Shown: positions 8,554 through 17,450, counted from the first letter of the stretch. The stretch is DNA of 64,000 nt from CAIKBL01 sp964555355 (GCA_964555355.1 CAZKRY010000015.1:81128-145127), one strand, 5' to 3'. Program-made: numbers and translations. The notes: generated by a model not told the origin, from the letters alone.

Positions 8554-8670
8554 ACCCGGCGCTGCGCGCCGACTTCTCTCGGTGGGAGAGTTTCTTTGAC
8601 CCTCTCCCGCACGCGGAGAAGTTTTCTTGTCACCCTCTCCCGCTTTGCGGGAGCGGGTAGGGTGAGGGTC
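8554..8670. repeat. Composite palindromic repeat between ilvC and pssA
   Basis: The 207-base gap holds a composite element. Bases 8554-8578 are the exact reverse complement of 3184-3208, and the right end GGGTGAGGGTCT (8659-8670) matches the other end of that same element, also inverted. Between them lie two CCCTCTCCCGC blocks. One forms a perfect hairpin, CTCCCGC-TTT-GCGGGAG at 8637-8653. This looks like a dispersed intergenic repeat expanded by internal duplication, possibly a processing or termination signal between ilvC and pssA. Confidence 0.75.
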
Positions 8671-8744
8671 TTCCCGCTGTGCAAACACCTCATCCCGCTG
8701 CACACTAGCGCCCTATGCGGCGTTACGCTGCGGGAGGATGCGCC

Positions 8745-9533
8745 ATGGAACGCAAAGTATCTGACAATGTGCACCGATTAGTGTCGATCGCGAGTCCCGC
8801 GCTGCGCGGGCGCGGCATCTACTTGCTCCCGAATCTGTTTACCACCGGCGCGATGCTGGCGGGCTTTTACGCCATCACCGCTGCCATTCATGGCCAGTTT
8901 GAAAATGCCGCGATTGCGACCTTTGTCGCGATGGTGCTTGATGGCATGGACGGCCGCATTGCGCGCATGACCAACACGCAAAGCGCCTTTGGCGCGGAGT
9001 ACGACAGCTTGGCGGACATGGTGTCGTTTGGCGTCGCGCCCGCGATTTTGGCGTATGAATGGATGCTACGCGAGACCGGCAAATTGGGTTTCTTGGTGGC
9101 TTTCGTTTATGCATCGGCGGCCGCGCTGCGTTTGGCGCGTTTCAACTCGCAAGCCGCGAGTACCGACAAGAAGTATTTCAAAGGATTGCCAAGCCCGGCG
9201 TCGGCGGCGCTGGTGGCCGGGTTTATCTGGTGTTTCGATAAGCACAACCTCCATGGGCAAGGGTTGGTCGTGGCATTGACCTTTGTCGTCACCGTCGCCT
9301 GCGCCGCGCTCATGGTGAGCAACATTCGCTTTTACAGCTTCAAGGACTTGGATCTTCGCAGTCGCGTGCCGTTCATCAAAGCGCTGGCGGTGGTATTGGT
9401 CTTTGGCGTTATCTCGATGAACCCGCCGATCACGTTACTGCTGACCTTTTTGGCGTATGCGAGTTCGGGGCCGATCGTGACATTGAACCAATTACAACGT
9501 AGACGGCGCGATCGTTCGCGAATAAAGCCTTAA
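8745..9533 (+). CDS. pssA: CDP-diacylglycerol-serine O-phosphatidyltransferase
   Basis: A 262-residue integral membrane enzyme of the CDP-alcohol phosphotransferase family that makes phosphatidylserine, precursor of phosphatidylethanolamine. The active-site signature is DGMDGRIARMT...FGAEYDSLADMVSFG, with all family aspartates present. Several hydrophobic helices follow. It is the type found next to ilvC and leuA, unlike the phospholipase-D-like E. coli PssA. I pick the ATG at 8745 because GGGAGGA lies 6 bases before it; an upstream ATG at 8715 lacks such a site. Confidence 0.93.
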   Translation: MERKVSDNVHRLVSIASPALRGRGIYLLPNLFTTGAMLAGFYAITAAIHGQFENAAIATFVAMVLDGMDGRIARMTNTQSAFGAEYDSLADMVSFGVAPAILAYEWMLRETGKLGFLVAFVYASAAALRLARFNSQAASTDKKYFKGLPSPASAALVAGFIWCFDKHNLHGQGLVVALTFVVTVACAALMVSNIRFYSFKDLDLRSRVPFIKALAVVLVFGVISMNPPITLLLTFLAYASSGPIVTLNQLQRRRRDRSRIKP

Positions 9534-9547
9534 CCCGTCGCGCGACC

Positions 9548-9567
9548 GGATTTAGCGGAGCAAATCC
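9548..9567 (+). promoter_or_regulatory. Hairpin enclosing the leuA ribosome-binding site
   Basis: GGATTT (9548-9553) can pair with AAATCC (9562-9567), which directly abuts the leuA ATG. The intervening AGCGGAGC holds the GGAG ribosome site and can itself pair GC with GC, leaving GGA in a three-base loop. The geometry would limit ribosome access. Direct sequence observation; a regulatory role is inference. Confidence 0.4.
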
Positions 9568-11106
9568 ATGAAAGATCGTTTAATCATATTCGATACCACC
9601 CTGCGCGACGGTGAGCAAAGCCCGGGCGCGGCCATGACCAAGGCTGAAAAGCTCCGGATCGCCAAAGCGTTGGAGCGGCTGAAGGTGGATGTCATCGAAG
9701 CCGGATTCCCGATTGCGAGTCCGGGCGATTTTGAAGCCGTGCAGGCGGTGGCGCGCACGATCAAGGACTGCACCGTCTGCGGCTTATCAAGGACTGGGGA
9801 TGGGGATATCGATCGTGCGTATGAAGCCTTAAAAGACGCGCCGTCCTATCGGATCCACACTTTCATCGCGACTTCGCCAATTCATATGGAGAAGAAGCTC
9901 AAGATGCGGCCGGATGAGGTCTTCGAGTCCGCCGTGCGCGCCGTTAAACGCGCGCGCCAATACACCGATAACGTGGAGTTTTCTTGCGAAGACAGCAGCC
10001 GCTCCGAATTCGATTTTTTGTGCCGCATCGTTGAAGCCGTGATCGCAGCGGGCGCGACGACCGTCAATCTGCCGGATACCGTCGGCTATGCCGTGCCTGA
10101 GCAGTACGGAGAATTCATCGGCCGTTTACTCGGCAATGTGCCAAACAGCGACAAAGCGGTTTTCTCCGTGCATTGCCATAACGATCTTGGGCTTGCCGTC
10201 GGCAACTCGCTCGCCGCCGTTATGCACGGCGCGCGGCAGGTCGAATGCACTATCAATGGCTTAGGCGAGCGCGCCGGTAATGCATCATTGGAAGAAATCG
10301 TCATGGCGGTGCGTACCCGTAAAGATTATTTCCCGTGCGAGACACGCATCGACACCACCGAAATCATGAATTGCTCGCGTCTGGTGTCGACCATCACGGG
10401 ATTTCCGGTGCAACCGAACAAGGCCATCGTCGGCGCTAATGCCTTTGCGCACGAGTCGGGCATTCATCAAGACGGCGTACTGAAGCATCGCGAAACTTAC
10501 GAAATCATGCGGGCGCAAGACGTCGGACTCAACTCCAACAAAATCGTACTCGGCAAGTTATCCGGGCGTAACGCGCTGCGCACGCGTTTGAAAGAGCTTG
10601 GGATCGAGTTCGGTAGCGAACAAGACATGAACGAAACGTTCAAGCGCTTTAAAGATCTAGCCGATCGGAAGTCGGAGATTTACGACGAGGACCTGCAAGC
10701 ATTGGTCTCGGACACCGAGATGGAAACGGCCAATGAACGCGTCAAATTGGTATCGCTGCGCGTCCGCACGGAAACGGGCGAGACGCCGCAAGCCGAGGTT
10801 ACCTTATCGATCGACGGCCATGAGCGCGCCGCGGCCTCAAGCGGTGACGGTCCGGTGGACGCCGCCTTTCGCGCGGTCGAACAAATCATGCAAAGCGGCG
10901 TGCAGCTGCAGCTTTATTCCGTGAACGCCATCACCACCGGCACCGATTCGCAGGGCGAAGTCACCGTGCGCTTGGAGCGTGGTGGGCGCATCGTCAACGG
11001 ACAGGGCGCCGATACCGACATCATCGTCGCGTCGGTCAAGGCCTATTTGAGTGCATTGAACAAAGTGCTCTATCCCGTGCACCGTGAACACCCGCAACCC
11101 GGCTGA
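9568..11106 (+). CDS. leuA: 2-isopropylmalate synthase
   Basis: A 512-residue enzyme that condenses acetyl-CoA with 2-oxoisovalerate, the committed step of leucine synthesis. The TIM-barrel signature DTTLRDGEQSPG is near residue 10, and HCHNDLGLAVGN supplies metal-binding histidines. The C-terminal regulatory LeuA dimer domain (from about 390) is present, so leucine feedback is expected. The gene lies 34 bases after pssA. leuCDB are not in the window. A hairpin encloses its ribosome site. Confidence 0.97.
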   Translation: MKDRLIIFDTTLRDGEQSPGAAMTKAEKLRIAKALERLKVDVIEAGFPIASPGDFEAVQAVARTIKDCTVCGLSRTGDGDIDRAYEALKDAPSYRIHTFIATSPIHMEKKLKMRPDEVFESAVRAVKRARQYTDNVEFSCEDSSRSEFDFLCRIVEAVIAAGATTVNLPDTVGYAVPEQYGEFIGRLLGNVPNSDKAVFSVHCHNDLGLAVGNSLAAVMHGARQVECTINGLGERAGNASLEEIVMAVRTRKDYFPCETRIDTTEIMNCSRLVSTITGFPVQPNKAIVGANAFAHESGIHQDGVLKHRETYEIMRAQDVGLNSNKIVLGKLSGRNALRTRLKELGIEFGSEQDMNETFKRFKDLADRKSEIYDEDLQALVSDTEMETANERVKLVSLRVRTETGETPQAEVTLSIDGHERAAASSGDGPVDAAFRAVEQIMQSGVQLQLYSVNAITTGTDSQGEVTVRLERGGRIVNGQGADTDIIVASVKAYLSALNKVLYPVHREHPQPG

Positions 11107-11115
11107 GCCTGCGCA

Positions 11116-11868
11116 ATGAACGACCGTACGCGTAGCTTGCGCGAAGAATATTTGCGGGCGATGGGCGTGGATGTGTGGGTGCGCCGGCGGAGCGCGGACG
11201 CCGACAGTGCACGTATCGCGACCGCACCGCCGCGCCTAACGACCGTGGTTGACTCCCCGCCACAAGAACCTGTGCTTGTTGCTCATGCGCCCGCAAAGGC
11301 TGAAGAGACGCTCGACTGGGACGTGCTTGCCGCAAAAGTTGCGGCCTGCACGCGCTGCGAGCTGCATAACGGACGTACGCAAACCGTGTTTGGCGTCGGC
11401 AATCGCAACGCCGAGTGGTTGATCGTCGGCGAAGCGCCGGGGGCGGAAGAAGACAAACGTGGCGAACCCTTTGTGGGGCGCGCCGGGCAGTTGCTGAATT
11501 CGATGCTCGGTGCGCTAGGCCTGCGGCGCGAACAAGTTTATATCGCCAATATTCTGAAATGCCGACCCCCCAATAACCGCGATCCGCAGCCGCCGGAAGT
11601 CGTTTGCTGCGAGCCTTATCTACAACAACAAATCGCGCTGTTAAAGCCACGCATCATTCTGGCCGTGGGCCGCATCGCCGCGCAGAATCTGCTTAAAGTG
11701 ACAACGCCAATCGGCAAGTTGCGTGGCCAGCGCTATCAGTACGGGCCGGCTGGGATCCCGCTCGTCGTGACCTATCATCCCGCCTACCTGCTACGCTCGC
11801 CGGGCGAGAAGCGCCGCGCGTGGCAAGACCTATTGTTTGCCGAGCGCGTCTTACGGGAATCCGTGTGA
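11116..11868 (+). CDS. Family 4 (Fe-S) uracil-DNA glycosylase
   Basis: A 250-residue uracil-DNA glycosylase of the iron-sulfur family 4 type, which excises uracil from DNA. Motif 1 is GEAPGAEED and motif 2 is HPAYLLRSP. The 4Fe-4S ligands are likely Cys78 and Cys81 (CTRC), the cysteine in LKCRPP and one in EVVCCEP. An N-terminal extension of about 65 low-complexity residues precedes the domain. It starts 9 bases after leuA, and its stop overlaps a GTG start of rimI (GTGA). Confidence 0.9.
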   Translation: MNDRTRSLREEYLRAMGVDVWVRRRSADADSARIATAPPRLTTVVDSPPQEPVLVAHAPAKAEETLDWDVLAAKVAACTRCELHNGRTQTVFGVGNRNAEWLIVGEAPGAEEDKRGEPFVGRAGQLLNSMLGALGLRREQVYIANILKCRPPNNRDPQPPEVVCCEPYLQQQIALLKPRIILAVGRIAAQNLLKVTTPIGKLRGQRYQYGPAGIPLVVTYHPAYLLRSPGEKRRAWQDLLFAERVLRESV

Positions 11869-12347
11869 ACGCCCAGCCGGAAGCTGCGCGGGCGCAGTTG
11901 CGGCCGATGCGCGAACACGATGTGCCGCAGGTCGCCGCCGTGGAACGCCGAGCTTACGAATTTCCATGGACCTCGGGCATATTTACCGACTGCCTGCGCG
12001 CGGGGTATTGCTGCTGGGCGCTTGAGTTAAACGACACCGTGATCGGCTACGGCATCATGGCCGTGGCGCTCGACGAAGCCCATCTACTCAATCTGTGCGT
12101 CGATCCTTTGTATCAACGACGCGGCTATGCCCGACAAATGCTCGATCTCTTGGAACAGCTGGCGGTGCGTCACCATGCCACGATGTTATTTCTGGAGGTC
12201 AGACCCTCCAATGCGCCGGCGCTCGAGCTCTATACGCGCAGCGGTTTTGCCAAAATCGCCGTCCGTCGCGGCTACTATCCGGCGCGGGTAGGACGCGAAG
12301 ATGCCTGGGTTTTTAGCAAGTACTTCACCCAGTCTTCACGCCTTTGA
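11865..12347 (+). CDS. rimI: RimI, ribosomal protein bS18-alanine N-acetyltransferase
   Basis: A 160-residue GNAT acetyltransferase that modifies the N-terminus of ribosomal protein S18. The acetyl-CoA motif is QRRGYARQML near residues 86-95, and the C-terminal pattern RPSNAPALELYTRSGF followed by RRGYYP is diagnostic of RimI. I place the start at the GTG at 11865, which makes a four-base GTGA overlap with the glycosylase; other in-frame choices would overlap 49 bases or trim conserved residues. The tsaB gene often found nearby is absent. Confidence 0.85.
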   Translation: MNAQPEAARAQLRPMREHDVPQVAAVERRAYEFPWTSGIFTDCLRAGYCCWALELNDTVIGYGIMAVALDEAHLLNLCVDPLYQRRGYARQMLDLLEQLAVRHHATMLFLEVRPSNAPALELYTRSGFAKIAVRRGYYPARVGREDAWVFSKYFTQSSRL

Positions 12348-12362
12348 ATTTCGACACCGTGG

Positions 12363-12391
12363 TTGAATCGCCGTGCCGAGTTGGTTAGCCT
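12363..12391 (+). promoter_or_regulatory. Possible sigma-70 promoter upstream of the PagL-like gene
   Basis: TTGAAT at 12363-12368, a 17-base spacer and TAGCCT at 12386-12391 sit in the 85-base gap before the PagL-like gene. The spacing is ideal but the -10 is imperfect. Tentative. Confidence 0.3.
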
Positions 12392-12432
12392 TGTAGCATT
12401 CCACGTTACCAGCCTAGTGAGGACCCACCCCT

Positions 12433-12975
12433 GTGAAATTTCAACGTTCGCTCCTGGCTGCCGCGTTCCTCTGCGCCTTTGGCACCGCGCACGCCATCGA
12501 CAAGATAGCTTTTGAATACGGGTCCTCGGCGGGCGATGCCGAAATCGACCGCTATGGGGCGGTGGCGACCATCGACTGGGGCGTGCGTTGGCTCGAATCC
12601 GGTAGCTGGTATCTTGGCGGCTATTGGGAGGCAGGGGTCAATTTTTGGGACAGCGATCCCGGCCGTACTGGCAATGATTCGCTCGTCGACCTGCACGTTA
12701 CGCCAGTGTTTCGCTGGCAACGTGATCCAGCCGCTGGCTTTGCGCCGTTTCTCGAATTGGGCGTTGGCCCTCATGGCCATACCGAAAGCAAAATTGAAGA
12801 TAAGGACTTTGACATCGGTTTCGCGTTCGGCAGCCATATCGGTGGCGGCATGCGCTTTGGCGAGCAAGGTCGCTATGAAGTCTTGTACCGGTTCCAGCAT
12901 TTGTCGAATGCCAGCCTCGGGGATAAAAACCCCGGTGTGAATTTCCACCTTTTTCAGTTTGGCTACCGGTTTTAA
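12433..12975 (+). CDS. PagL-like lipid A 3-O-deacylase / acyloxyacyl hydrolase family protein
   Basis: A 180-residue outer-membrane beta-barrel protein of the PagL/acyloxyacyl hydrolase family, starting at GTG. Residues 1-21 form a signal peptide cleaved after AHA. Alternating strands end in a C-terminal aromatic (GYRF), as in outer-membrane proteins. The family motif FQHLSNAS (154-161) gives the catalytic His156 and Ser158. By alignment with Pseudomonas PagL, where the acid is Glu140, the matching position 170 is Asn (NPGVN), so activity is uncertain. Expected role: removal of the 3-linked acyl chain of lipid A. Confidence 0.8.
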   Translation: MKFQRSLLAAAFLCAFGTAHAIDKIAFEYGSSAGDAEIDRYGAVATIDWGVRWLESGSWYLGGYWEAGVNFWDSDPGRTGNDSLVDLHVTPVFRWQRDPAAGFAPFLELGVGPHGHTESKIEDKDFDIGFAFGSHIGGGMRFGEQGRYEVLYRFQHLSNASLGDKNPGVNFHLFQFGYRF

Positions 12976-12977
12976 GT

Positions 12978-13868
12978 CTGCGTTACCCATCAGTCGATCA
13001 AACTGTCGGGAATACCCCACTCGTTCGCCTGCAACGGTTGCCTGGGGCGACCACCAACACGATCCTCGCCAAGCTTGAGAGTCACAACCCGGCCGGTTCG
13101 GTGAAAGACCGACCGGCGCGGCATATGATTTCGGGCGCGGAGCAGCGCGGCGAAATCAAACCCGGCGACACCTTGATTGAAGCCACCAGCGGCAATACCG
13201 GCATCGCGCTCGCGATGGTCGCCGCGATGCGTGGTTACCGTTTGATCCTCATCATGCCGGACAACATGACCGAAGAGCGTCGCGCCTACATGAAGGCTTA
13301 CGGTGCCGAGATTATTCTCGTACCGAAAGACGGTGGCATGGAGGCGGCGATCGATCTCGCACGCTGCATGGAGAAAGATGGCGAAGGACGTGTGCTTGAC
13401 CAGTTTTCGAACCCCGACAATCCGCGCGCGCATTACGAGACCACGGGGCCAGAGATTTGGCGAGATACGGACGGCGAGATCACGCATTTCGTCAGCGCGA
13501 TGGGCACCACCGGCACCATCATGGGCACCGGGCGCTATCTCAAGGAGCGTAAGCGCGAGATTCAGATTATCGGTGTGCAGCCCCTTGATGGCGCGAGTAT
13601 CCCGGGGATCCGCCGCTGGCGGGAACCTTACGTGCCGGCCATCTACGAGCGCCGGCATATTGATCGTTTGCTTGATGTCTCGCAGAAAGAAGCAGAAGAA
13701 ACCGCGCGTCGCCTCGCACGCGAAGAAGGCATTTTCGCCGGTATCTCAGCCGGCGGCGCGCTGGCGGTCGCGCTGCGAATCGCCCAAGAAGTCACCGCTG
13801 CCACCATCGTCACCATCATCTGCGATCGCGGCGATCGCTACCTCTCGACACGCGTCTTTTCCGGCTGA
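12978..13868 (+). CDS. cysM: Cysteine synthase B, apparent CTG start
   Basis: A 296-residue PLP enzyme that makes cysteine from O-acetylserine and sulfide or thiosulfate. The PLP lysine is in NPAGSVKDRP, the phosphate loop is TSGNTG, and the C-terminus has ICDRGDRYLST as in E. coli CysM. The conserved N-terminus VGNTPLVRLQRLPG is encoded upstream of the first ordinary start codon (TTG at 13038). In-frame codons from the stop at 12924 contain no ATG, GTG or TTG before it, and CTG at 12978 gives a family-like (L/M)RYPSVDQTVGN. The start is therefore CTG or altered. No good ribosome site precedes it; the pagL-like stop is 2 bases upstream. Confidence 0.88.
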   Translation: MRYPSVDQTVGNTPLVRLQRLPGATTNTILAKLESHNPAGSVKDRPARHMISGAEQRGEIKPGDTLIEATSGNTGIALAMVAAMRGYRLILIMPDNMTEERRAYMKAYGAEIILVPKDGGMEAAIDLARCMEKDGEGRVLDQFSNPDNPRAHYETTGPEIWRDTDGEITHFVSAMGTTGTIMGTGRYLKERKREIQIIGVQPLDGASIPGIRRWREPYVPAIYERRHIDRLLDVSQKEAEETARRLAREEGIFAGISAGGALAVALRIAQEVTAATIVTIICDRGDRYLSTRVFSG

Positions 13869-13874
13869 GTACGC

Positions 13875-14660
13875 ATGAATTTCAATTGTTTGGTGTTCGA
13901 TATCGAAACCGTACCGGATACCGCGGGCGCCCGGCGACTGTGGGGTCTCGACGGTCTGAGCGACGAAGATGTCGCGAAAGTCATGGTCGCCAAACGCCAG
14001 CAAGAAACCGGTGGCGAAGTGGAATTTCTGCGCCACCATCTACAACGCGTGGTCGCCATCGCCGCGGTGTTCCGACATGACGAGCGATTGACGGTATGGT
14101 CGCTCGGCGAAGAGGATTCCAGCGAGGCTGAACTCTTGAAGCGCTTCTACGACGGTGTCGAGCGCTATTCGCCCACCCTGGTGTCGTGGAACGGGGGTGG
14201 CTTCGACTTGCCGGTGCTGCACTACCGCGCGCTCATCAACGGCGTTAACGCCGCGCGTTACTGGGAAACCGGGCATGACGACAGTAGCTTTCGCTACAAC
14301 AATTACCTAAGCCGCTATCACTGGCGGCATCTCGATCTCATGGATGTACTCTCAGGCTACCAGCCACGCGCGACCGCCAAGCTCGATGAGATCGCGACCT
14401 TGATGGGTTTGCCGGGTAAATTCGGCATGAGTGGTGTCGATGTGTGGCCCCGCTATCTGGCGGGCGGACTCGCCGAGATCCGCGCGTACTGCGAAACCGA
14501 TGTGTTGAATACTTATCTTGTGTATCTCGCTTTTGAGCGCATGCGTGGCCATCTGCTTGACGCGCAGTACACGGAAGAAATTGCACGGGTCAGAGCTTAT
14601 CTCGCTGAGCAACGCAAGCCGCACTTCGACGCTTTCTTGGCCGCTTGGCCGGCGGCATGA
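13875..14660 (+). CDS. PolB-type 3'-5' exonuclease (DnaQ-like fold)
   Basis: A 261-residue predicted 3'-5' exonuclease related to the exonuclease domain of B-family polymerases. The acidic residues of the DEDD superfamily are visible: DIE near residues 9-11 (Exo I), WNGGGFDLPVL (Exo II) and YCETDVLNTYLVY (Exo III). It lies 6 bases after cysM and overlaps rlmD by four bases. The substrate is unknown; repair or RNA/DNA processing is possible. Confidence 0.85.
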   Translation: MNFNCLVFDIETVPDTAGARRLWGLDGLSDEDVAKVMVAKRQQETGGEVEFLRHHLQRVVAIAAVFRHDERLTVWSLGEEDSSEAELLKRFYDGVERYSPTLVSWNGGGFDLPVLHYRALINGVNAARYWETGHDDSSFRYNNYLSRYHWRHLDLMDVLSGYQPRATAKLDEIATLMGLPGKFGMSGVDVWPRYLAGGLAEIRAYCETDVLNTYLVYLAFERMRGHLLDAQYTEEIARVRAYLAEQRKPHFDAFLAAWPAA

Positions 14661-15973
14661 GTTCGCATAAAAAGGATCTTCCGCGCGAGTACGACGTCAC
14701 CATCGAACGGCTCTCGCACGAAGGCCGCGGAGTGGCGCATTTCCAGGGGAAAACGGTGTTTGTGGCCGATGCCTTGCCCGGCGAACAGGTCCACGCCAAA
14801 GTCATGCGCCGGCACCGTCGTTACGATGAGGCGCGCGCTGAGCGCATTGAAAACCCGCATGCTGATCGCGTCATACCAGTATGCGCGCATGCCGCGTTAT
14901 GTGGCGGATGCTCGCTCCAACATCTTTCGAGCGCGGCACAGCTCGCGCATAAACAAGGCGTGCTACTTGAATTATTGAAACACCAAGCCAATACCGCGCC
15001 GCGCGAAATCATCCCGACGGTGACGGGGGAGTTATGGGGCTATCGGCGCCGCGCGCGTCTGTCCGTGCGCGTAGTGCCCAAGAAAGGTGGGGCGATCGTC
15101 GGCTTTCGGGAAAAGGCTTCGCACTTTGTCACTGCTATTGATCATTGCGCGGTACTGGTGCCGAGTATCGGAGCGCGTTTGCCGGAGTTACGCGCCTTGC
15201 TCGATAAGTTGAGCATCGTATCTTTGATTCCGCAGATTGAAGTCGCGGCCGACGATGACGTGGCCGTACTCGTCATTCGACATCAGGCACCGCCCACCGC
15301 GGACGATCACGCGCTTTTGCGCGAATTCGCCGAACGCACGGGGCTACGGATCTGTTTGCAAGCGGGTGACCGGGGCACGTTGCTGCCGCTCTCGGGGCCG
15401 CTTACTTTGCATTATCGCCTAGGTGAGTTGGTCTTCGAGTTTCTTCCAGGGGATTTCGTCCAGGTAAATGCCGGGCTTAATTCGGCGTTGGTCGAGTGCG
15501 CATTGGCGTGCCTTAAGCCCACGCTCCACGACGATGTCGCTGATCTCTTCTCCGGTCTTGGTAATTTCACGTTACCGCTCGCTACGCATGCGCATGAGGT
15601 AATCGGCTTTGAAGGTGACGCCGGGTTGGTCGAACGCGCGCGCGCCAACGCCGAGGCGAATGGCTTACCCAATGTCGCGTTTGTGACCGCCGATTTGTAC
15701 GATTCGCGCGGAGTTACCCAACTAGCAACCCGTTCCTTTGCCAAAGTATTGCTCGATCCGCCACGCAGCGGTGCCGAGCTTGCTTTACGCACGCTAGACC
15801 TCGCGGCGACTCGGCGCATCGTTTATGTATCGTGCAATCCGGTCACGCTCGCGCGCGATACGGCGATCCTCGTGCGCGATCGTGGCTTTGTGTTACGCGC
15901 GGCCGGTATCATCGATATGTTCCCGCATACTTCGCATGTGGAATCGATTGCTGTTTTTGAGCCGGCGCGCTGA
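14657..15973 (+). CDS. rlmD: RlmD, 23S rRNA (uracil-1939-C5)-methyltransferase
   Basis: A 438-residue SAM-dependent enzyme that methylates U1939 of 23S rRNA. An N-terminal TRAM domain (about 8-65) is followed by the Fe-S cysteines Cys76, Cys82 and Cys85 and one more in IDHCAVL. The methyltransferase domain has ADLFSGLGNFTLPLA and the catalytic cysteine in YVSCNPVTLARD. The ATG gives a four-base overlap with the exonuclease; a TTG 12 bases upstream is less likely. The C-terminus overlaps the next gene by 38 bases. Confidence 0.95.
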   Translation: MSSHKKDLPREYDVTIERLSHEGRGVAHFQGKTVFVADALPGEQVHAKVMRRHRRYDEARAERIENPHADRVIPVCAHAALCGGCSLQHLSSAAQLAHKQGVLLELLKHQANTAPREIIPTVTGELWGYRRRARLSVRVVPKKGGAIVGFREKASHFVTAIDHCAVLVPSIGARLPELRALLDKLSIVSLIPQIEVAADDDVAVLVIRHQAPPTADDHALLREFAERTGLRICLQAGDRGTLLPLSGPLTLHYRLGELVFEFLPGDFVQVNAGLNSALVECALACLKPTLHDDVADLFSGLGNFTLPLATHAHEVIGFEGDAGLVERARANAEANGLPNVAFVTADLYDSRGVTQLATRSFAKVLLDPPRSGAELALRTLDLAATRRIVYVSCNPVTLARDTAILVRDRGFVLRAAGIIDMFPHTSHVESIAVFEPAR

Positions 15974-17450
15974 GCGCGTCGCATGGCTGGTTGCGGTTTG
16001 CTGCTTCTGCGCGTGTACCGCGCCGCCGGAGGCGCTGCGTTTTGGACTCGCCGCGGCGCCCGCGACCTTGGACCCGCGCTACTATACCGATGCCGCGGCC
16101 GCGCGGATCGGCCGTCTCATCTTCGAGCAATTGGTCGATTTCGATCTAGCCTTTGAGCCGGTGCCCGCGCTCGCCGACTGGGTGCTGATCGCGCCGACGC
16201 AATATCGCTTCACATTGCGTCGCGCGAGCCATTTTCATGACGGTACGCGTCTCACCGCGCAGGACATCGCGGCGACATATCGCGCGGTTCTCACGCCTAC
16301 GAGTACGTCACCACATCGCGGCACACTCAATAACATCGCGCGCGTCGAAGTGCTGGCACCCGAGACGATCGATTTTTACCTGCGCCGGCCGGATCCGCTC
16401 TTCCCGGGTTTGTTGACCCTCGGCATCCTACCTGCTCGGCAAGCGGCGTCACCGCAAGTGCTGTCGTCACCAATCGGTTCCGGACCCTTTGTATTGGAGC
16501 GGCAAACGGCGCCCGAGCACGTACAGCTAACCCGCCGCCAGGATGGTCAGCGCCTCGAGTTCTTAACGATCACGAGCGAAACCACCCGTGCCTTGAAGCT
16601 CGCGCGTGGTGAGCTTGATATTTTGCAGGGCGGCTTGTCGCCTGAGACGACACGCTGGCTCGCGCGGCAGCCCGAGGTGCGCGTGTCGCAGCGGCCGGGC
16701 ACGGTGTTTTCGTACATTGGCACGAACCTGGCGCACGGTCCCACCAGTCAGCGTAAAGTGCGGGAAGCATTGCTGCTCGCGCTTGATCGCGAGGCGATCT
16801 TGCACTATCTGTTGAACGATCAGGGCCGGCGCGCCGAAACATTGCTCGTGCCCGAACATTGGGCCGCGGCGAAGTTAAACGGCCCGGCGCGTGATCTGAC
16901 GGCAGCACGGCGCGCGCTTGCCGCGGCTGGATTCGGTGTGGCACGGCCGCTGCGGCTCGAACTCAAGACCTCCAGCGATGCTTTCCGGCGCCGGCTCGCG
17001 ACCGTTCTGCAGCAGCAATGGCGCGAGGCGGGGATCGAAGTCACGCTCAAGAGTTATGATTGGGGTACGTTTTACGGCGACGTCAAAGCCGGGCGGTTCG
17101 ATTTGTATCTTTTATCGTGGGTGGGTTTGCAGTTGCCGGATATTTTTCGCCAGGCATTTCATAGCGATTCGCGGCCGCCGCGCGGCGCGAATCGCGGCGG
17201 TTACGTCAATGCCGAAGTGGACGCGCTGATCGACACCGCCGAGCGCGCGACAAACCTTCATGCGCGCATTCGCGACTATCGCGCGCTCCAAGCGCTGTTG
17301 CTGCGCGATCTACCGTATTTACCATTGTGGTTCGAAGACACCCTCATTGTCCAACGCACGCGCGTGCATGGCTACGATACCGATCTTCACGCCGATTACG
17401 ACGGATTAACTCGTGCTAAGTTGATTGCCGACGATGCTGCCACGCATTGA
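15936..17450 (+). CDS. ABC transporter solute-binding lipoprotein (peptide/Opp type)
   Basis: A 504-residue family 5 solute-binding protein, the receptor class for oligopeptides, murein peptides and nickel. Residues 1-27 form a lipoprotein signal with lipobox FCAC (Cys27). The family features FHDGTRLTAQDIAATYRAV, SPIGSGPFVLE, ALDREAI and LPYLPLWFED are in order. It overlaps rlmD by 38 bases and the YkuD gene by 17. Two matching permeases lie 1.9 kb on, beyond a crotonase and an opposing gene. The link to a YkuD enzyme and nagZ suggests cell-wall peptides as ligand, but that is inference. Confidence 0.87.
   Translation: MWNRLLFLSRRAERVAWLVAVCCFCACTAPPEALRFGLAAAPATLDPRYYTDAAAARIGRLIFEQLVDFDLAFEPVPALADWVLIAPTQYRFTLRRASHFHDGTRLTAQDIAATYRAVLTPTSTSPHRGTLNNIARVEVLAPETIDFYLRRPDPLFPGLLTLGILPARQAASPQVLSSPIGSGPFVLERQTAPEHVQLTRRQDGQRLEFLTITSETTRALKLARGELDILQGGLSPETTRWLARQPEVRVSQRPGTVFSYIGTNLAHGPTSQRKVREALLLALDREAILHYLLNDQGRRAETLLVPEHWAAAKLNGPARDLTAARRALAAAGFGVARPLRLELKTSSDAFRRRLATVLQQQWREAGIEVTLKSYDWGTFYGDVKAGRFDLYLLSWVGLQLPDIFRQAFHSDSRPPRGANRGGYVNAEVDALIDTAERATNLHARIRDYRALQALLLRDLPYLPLWFEDTLIVQRTRVHGYDTDLHADYDGLTRAKLIADDAATH

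Noticed and set aside
13038..13868. cysM starting at TTG 13038
   Set aside because: It would remove the conserved VGNTPLVRLQR block, part of the fold, which is clearly encoded upstream.
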